From: JAWLCA01 sp050485905
Lineage (GTDB): Bacteria; Pseudomonadota; Alphaproteobacteria; Rhodobacterales; Rhodobacteraceae
Assembly (NCBI GenBank): GCA_050485905.1
Contig: JBJHCH010000039.1
Location: forward strand, 1-26,956
DNA length: 26,956 bases
Reading direction: 5' to 3'
A program made the translations under genes and the position numbers. Every line of letters starts with the position of its first letter. Positions within the stretch are counted from its first letter, which is position 1. The notes below the pieces were generated by a model. That model did not search any database. It worked only from the letters and a program-made list of their open reading frames with translations, and was not told the origin of the DNA. Of this stretch, positions 24,029 through 26,956 are shown piece after piece.

Positions 24029-25085
24029 AACCACCGCCAACGGGCGCCGCAAGCTGGTAGAGGTGCGGGGCCTGAAGATGCATTTCCCGATCCTGGGCGG
24101 TGTTCTGCGGCGCAAGGTCGGTGCGATCAAGGCGGTGGATGACGTCAGCTTCGACGTCTACGAGGGCGAGACCCTGGGCGTGGTGGGCGAATCCGGCTGC
24201 GGCAAGTCCACCTGCGGGCGCGCGGTTCTGCGACTTTACGACATCACCGAGGGCGCGATCCGCATCGAAGGGCAAGAGATCGGCAAGCTGGGCCAAGACA
24301 AGCTGCGCAAACTGCGGCCGACGATGCAGATGGTGTTCCAGGATCCGCAGGCGAGCCTCAACCCCCGGATGACCGTTGCCGCGATCATCGGTGAGCCGCT
24401 GGACGAACACACCAAGCTGAGCCGCAAGGAAAAGCTGGACCGGATCTATGAACTTATGGATGCGGTCGGGCTGAACCGGAACTTTGCCAACCGCTATCCG
24501 CATGAATTCTCCGGCGGGCAGCGGCAGCGCATCGGCATTGCGCGGGCGCTTGCGCTGAAGCCCAAGTTCATCGTCTGCGACGAGCCCATCGCCGCGCTGG
24601 ACGTGTCGATTCAGGCGCAGGTGGTGAACCTTCTGGAGGAATTGCAGGACACGTTCGGCCTGACCTACATGTTCATCAGCCACGATCTGAGCATGGTGCG
24701 CCACATCGCTGACCGCGTGGCGGTGATGTATCTGGGCAAGATCGTGGAACTGGCGCCGCGCGACCCGCTTTATGCCGAACCGCTGCACCCCTATTCCCGC
24801 GCCCTGCTGTCGGCCGTGCCGGAACCCGATCCGTGGATCGAGGGCAAGGTCGAGCGGATCATCCTGCAGGGAGACGTCCCCTCGCCCGCGAACCCGCCCA
24901 AGGGCTGCAACTTCTGCACGCGCTGCCCTGAGGTGATGGAAATCTGCCGCGAGATCGACCCCGAATACCGCGAGGTGCGGCCGGGCCGCTTCGTGGCGTG
25001 CCACCTTTACAACGATACCCAGAACGCCGGGCTGACCGGCGCCAGTGAGGCCAACGAGCGCATGCAACAAGGAGAGACTACATGA
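24021..25085 (+). CDS. oppF: Oligopeptide/dipeptide ABC transporter ATP-binding protein (OppF/DppF type)
   Basis: This is the second ATPase of the peptide importer. It has 354 residues with Walker A GESGCGKST, Q-loop FQDPQASLNPRM, signature FSGGQRQRIGIARAL, Walker B FIVCDEPIAALD and SHDLSMVRHIADRVAVMYLGKIVE. The C-terminal extension LHPYSRALL is followed by cysteines in CNFCTRCPEVMEICRE...VACHLY. I chose the ATG at 24021 because GGAGG lies 8 bases upstream inside the oppD end; the frame extends 19 codons further but into oppD. The stop overlaps the binding-protein ATG as ATGA, so translation is coupled. Confidence 0.95.
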   Translation: MPETTANGRRKLVEVRGLKMHFPILGGVLRRKVGAIKAVDDVSFDVYEGETLGVVGESGCGKSTCGRAVLRLYDITEGAIRIEGQEIGKLGQDKLRKLRPTMQMVFQDPQASLNPRMTVAAIIGEPLDEHTKLSRKEKLDRIYELMDAVGLNRNFANRYPHEFSGGQRQRIGIARALALKPKFIVCDEPIAALDVSIQAQVVNLLEELQDTFGLTYMFISHDLSMVRHIADRVAVMYLGKIVELAPRDPLYAEPLHPYSRALLSAVPEPDPWIEGKVERIILQGDVPSPANPPKGCNFCTRCPEVMEICREIDPEYREVRPGRFVACHLYNDTQNAGLTGASEANERMQQGETT

Positions 25086-26797
25086 AACTTAGAACTGCCC
25101 TGATGGGCACTGCTGCAGTGGTGCTGCTGACACCGGCTGCGGCACTCGCCCAGGAGCGCGAGCGCGGGTCGAGCGGGCATCTGAACGTCATCTACTGGCA
25201 GGCCGTCTCGACGATGAACAACTACCTGTCGGGCGGCACCAAGGAGATGAATGCCGCCTCCATCGTCATCGAGCCGCTGGCGCGGTTCGACAACAACGGC
25301 GAGCTGGTGCCCTGGCTGGCCGAGGAGATCCCGACGCTGGACAATGGCGGCGTTTCGGAAGACCTGAAGACGATCACCTGGCGTCTTCAGGAGGGTCTGC
25401 TTTGGTCGGACGGCACGCCGGTGACCGCCGAGGACGTGGTGTTCACCTATGAATACTGCACCCATCCCGAGGGCGGATGTTCCTATCGCGACCGTTTTGC
25501 CGCCATCGAATCGGTCGAGGCGGTGGACGAGCGCACGGTGCGCGTCAACTTCGAGGATGCGACGCCGAACCCCTACATTCCCTTCGTGGGCGCGGGATCG
25601 CCGATCATCCAGAAGGCGCAGTTCGAAAACTGCATGGGTGCGCGTGCGCCGGAATGCACCGACGCGAACTTTGCCCCCATCGGGACCGGCCCCTACCGCG
25701 TGGTGAACTTCCGCCCCAACGATGTGGTCGAGTTCGAGGCGAACCCGAACTACCGCGTGCCGACGCAGCCCTACTTCCAGACCATCACCTGGGCTGGTGG
25801 CGGCGATGCGACCGGGGCGGCCCGCGCCGTGTTCCAGACCGGCGAGATGGACTATGCCTGGAACCTGCAGCTGGCGCCGGAAGTGATCGCGCAGATGGAA
25901 GCCGGCGGCATGGGTGAGCTGCTGGTCGATTTCGGCCCGCTGATGGAGCGGATCGAGCTGAACTTCACCGATCCGTCGCCCAGCCTGCCCGACAACGAGC
26001 GCGGCACGCGGCTGCATCCGCATCCGATCCTGACCGACATCCGGGTGCGCGAGGCGCTGAGCCGGGCGATCGACCGCGAGTTGCTGACGGAAATCGGCTT
26101 TGGCCCGATGGGACGCGCCACCTGCAACTTCATCGTCGCCCCGCCGGCTGTCGCCTCGACCAACAACGACGACTGTCTGGTGCAGGACATCGACCGCGCC
26201 AACGAGTTGCTGGACGAAGCGGGCTGGGAGCGCGGCAGCGACGGTATCCGCGTGAAGGACGGCAAGCGGCTGGAACTGCTGTTCCAGACCTCGACCAACG
26301 CCGTGCGCCAGGACTTCCAGGCGCTGATCCAGCAGTGGTGGCGCGAGATCGGGGTGGACACGACGCTGCGCAACATCGACGCGGGCGTGTTCTTCGGCTC
26401 CGACCCGGCAAGCCCGGATACCTATGTGAAGTTCTGGGCCGATGTGGAGATGTATGCCTCGCTCTTCGAGGGCACGGATCCGACCCCGCATCTGGAACAG
26501 CGCCGCTGTGGCCGCGAACCGCGTCCCGAAACCCAGTGGCAGGGTCAGAACATCAACCGCTACTGCAACGAAGAGTATGACGCGCTGTGGGCAGAGCTGA
26601 ACCGCGAGCCCGACCCGGACCGCCGCAACGAGCTGGTGATCGCGCTGAACGACATGTTCGTTCAGGACTATGCGCATCTGCCGCTGGTGGCCCGTGGCCG
26701 GGTTTCGGCCAAGTCCAACACGCTGGGCGGCGTCATCCTGAACGTCTGGGATTCCGAGCACTGGAACCAGGCGGAATGGTACCGGATCGAGGAGTGA
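25082..26797 (+). CDS. oppA: Periplasmic peptide-binding protein of an ABC transporter (SBP_bac_5 family)
   Basis: This is the extracytoplasmic receptor that presents peptides or related ligands to the permease. The 571-residue precursor has a signal peptide (MKLRTALMGTAAVVLLTPAAALAQE; no lipobox Cys, so it is soluble). Family features follow: IVIEPLARFDNNGELVPWLAEEIP, WRLQEGLLWSDGTPVTAEDVVFTYE, GTGPYRVVNFRPNDVVEFEANPNY, and DIRVREALSRAIDRELL. AAGGAG lies about 8 bases before the ATG. Paired cysteines (for instance in YEYCTHPEGGCSY and ENCMGARAPECTD) may form disulfides. The ligand cannot be assigned from sequence; the divergent deacylase and oxidase suggest peptides or acyl amino acids. Confidence 0.92.
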   Translation: MKLRTALMGTAAVVLLTPAAALAQERERGSSGHLNVIYWQAVSTMNNYLSGGTKEMNAASIVIEPLARFDNNGELVPWLAEEIPTLDNGGVSEDLKTITWRLQEGLLWSDGTPVTAEDVVFTYEYCTHPEGGCSYRDRFAAIESVEAVDERTVRVNFEDATPNPYIPFVGAGSPIIQKAQFENCMGARAPECTDANFAPIGTGPYRVVNFRPNDVVEFEANPNYRVPTQPYFQTITWAGGGDATGAARAVFQTGEMDYAWNLQLAPEVIAQMEAGGMGELLVDFGPLMERIELNFTDPSPSLPDNERGTRLHPHPILTDIRVREALSRAIDRELLTEIGFGPMGRATCNFIVAPPAVASTNNDDCLVQDIDRANELLDEAGWERGSDGIRVKDGKRLELLFQTSTNAVRQDFQALIQQWWREIGVDTTLRNIDAGVFFGSDPASPDTYVKFWADVEMYASLFEGTDPTPHLEQRRCGREPRPETQWQGQNINRYCNEEYDALWAELNREPDPDRRNELVIALNDMFVQDYAHLPLVARGRVSAKSNTLGGVILNVWDSEHWNQAEWYRIEE

Positions 26798-26817
26798 TCC
26801 TGTCTTGACCGCTACCT

Positions 26818-26841
26818 GCCCCGGCGCCAGCGCGCCGGGGC
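26818..26841 (+). terminator. Strong intercistronic GC stem-loop after the binding-protein gene
   Basis: GCCCCGGCG (26818-26826) pairs perfectly with CGCCGGGGC (26833-26841) around a 6-base loop, 20 bases after the stop. There is no T-tract. It sits between the binding-protein gene and the permease gene, the usual place for a stem that shields or partly attenuates mRNA, giving more binding protein than permease. Confidence 0.65.
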
Positions 26842-26883
26842 GGACCCCATCTTCGACGACCGCTGCAGCATGAGGCCGCCGAA

Positions 26884-26956
26884 ATGCTGACCTATACCCT
26901 CCGCCGTCTCGCCTTTGCCGTGCCGACCGTGCTGATCATCAGCCTGATCGTGTTCC
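26884..26956 (+). CDS. oppB: Peptide ABC transporter permease (OppB/DppB type), 5' end only
   Basis: Only 24 codons are inside the window. They read MLTYTLRRLAFAVPTVLIIS followed by a hydrophobic LIVF, the standard first transmembrane helix of OppB/DppB permeases. GAGG lies 8 bases upstream. The gene continues the opp operon past the window end. Confidence 0.85.
   Translation, partial: MLTYTLRRLAFAVPTVLIISLIVF

Noticed and set aside
25007..26761. 584-codon open frame opposite the binding-protein gene
   Set aside because: Antisense shadow. The plus strand has a signal peptide, family motifs and coupled translation with oppF.
1..26956. Mobile element, phage, CRISPR or defence island
   Set aside because: No transposase, integrase, terminal repeats, direct-repeat array, restriction-modification, toxin-antitoxin or defence-type domains were seen in the translated genes.

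Overview
The window is GC-rich chromosomal DNA of an alphaproteobacterium, most likely a member of the Rhodobacterales (Rhodobacteraceae/Paracoccaceae). The strongest clue is the run dusB(nifR3)-ntrB-ntrC-ntrY-ntrX-trkA-trkH with ispF-pgpA-cinA reading away from dusB. Two others are an NtrC without the sigma-54 contact loop, as in Rhodobacter, and several proteins typical of the group (an OmpA-family protein with an acidic stalk, and ftsY-DMT exporter-yciB). I see no rRNA, tRNA, CRISPR array, insertion sequence, phage gene or integrase.

Layout. (1) 1-9174, all minus: dusB, ntrB, ntrC, ntrY, ntrX, trkA and the 5' part of trkH. This is the nitrogen two-component regulon plus a Trk potassium uptake system. 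(2) 9175-9591: a 417-bp divergent intergenic region. (3) 9592-11044, plus: ispF, pgpA and cinA, overlapping by 4 bases at each junction. (4) 11045-11377: a gene-free convergent gap with a composite palindromic element and an isolated FNR-like box. (5) 11378-15130, minus: a secreted OmpA-family protein with a long Glu/Ala/Pro stalk, and a fused two-copy ABC permease of the ferric-iron type. (6) 15226-17798, minus: ftsY, an EamA-type exporter and yciB/ispZ. (7) 17943-20273, plus: a kinase-fold (Kdo/InaA-like) protein, a small secreted Cys-containing protein and a secreted SMP-30-like beta-propeller. (8) 20304-22810, minus: an M20 acetylornithine-deacetylase-type peptidase and a DAO-family FAD oxidoreductase, start and stop overlapping. 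(9) 23009 to the end, plus: an oligopeptide ABC transporter in the order ATPase, ATPase, binding protein, permease (cut by the window end).

How the genes fit together: NtrBC senses nitrogen status and NtrYX is the paired membrane-sensor system. The divergent opp operon and the deacylase/oxidase pair look like one uptake-and-breakdown unit for peptides or N-acylated amino acids. FtsY with YciB and an exporter form an envelope-biogenesis operon.

Most of the window is ordinary, conserved alphaproteobacterial chromosome, and I found no clearly new multi-gene system. The points most worth a second look are: the IspF gene with no IspD domain or gene at a locus where many relatives carry an ispDF fusion, sitting exactly on a base-composition step; the orphan FNR-like box and hairpin cluster after cinA; the perfect 16-bp palindrome beside an AT-rich island before the SMP-30 gene; and the orphan iron-type permease whose 5' end lies on a second composition step.
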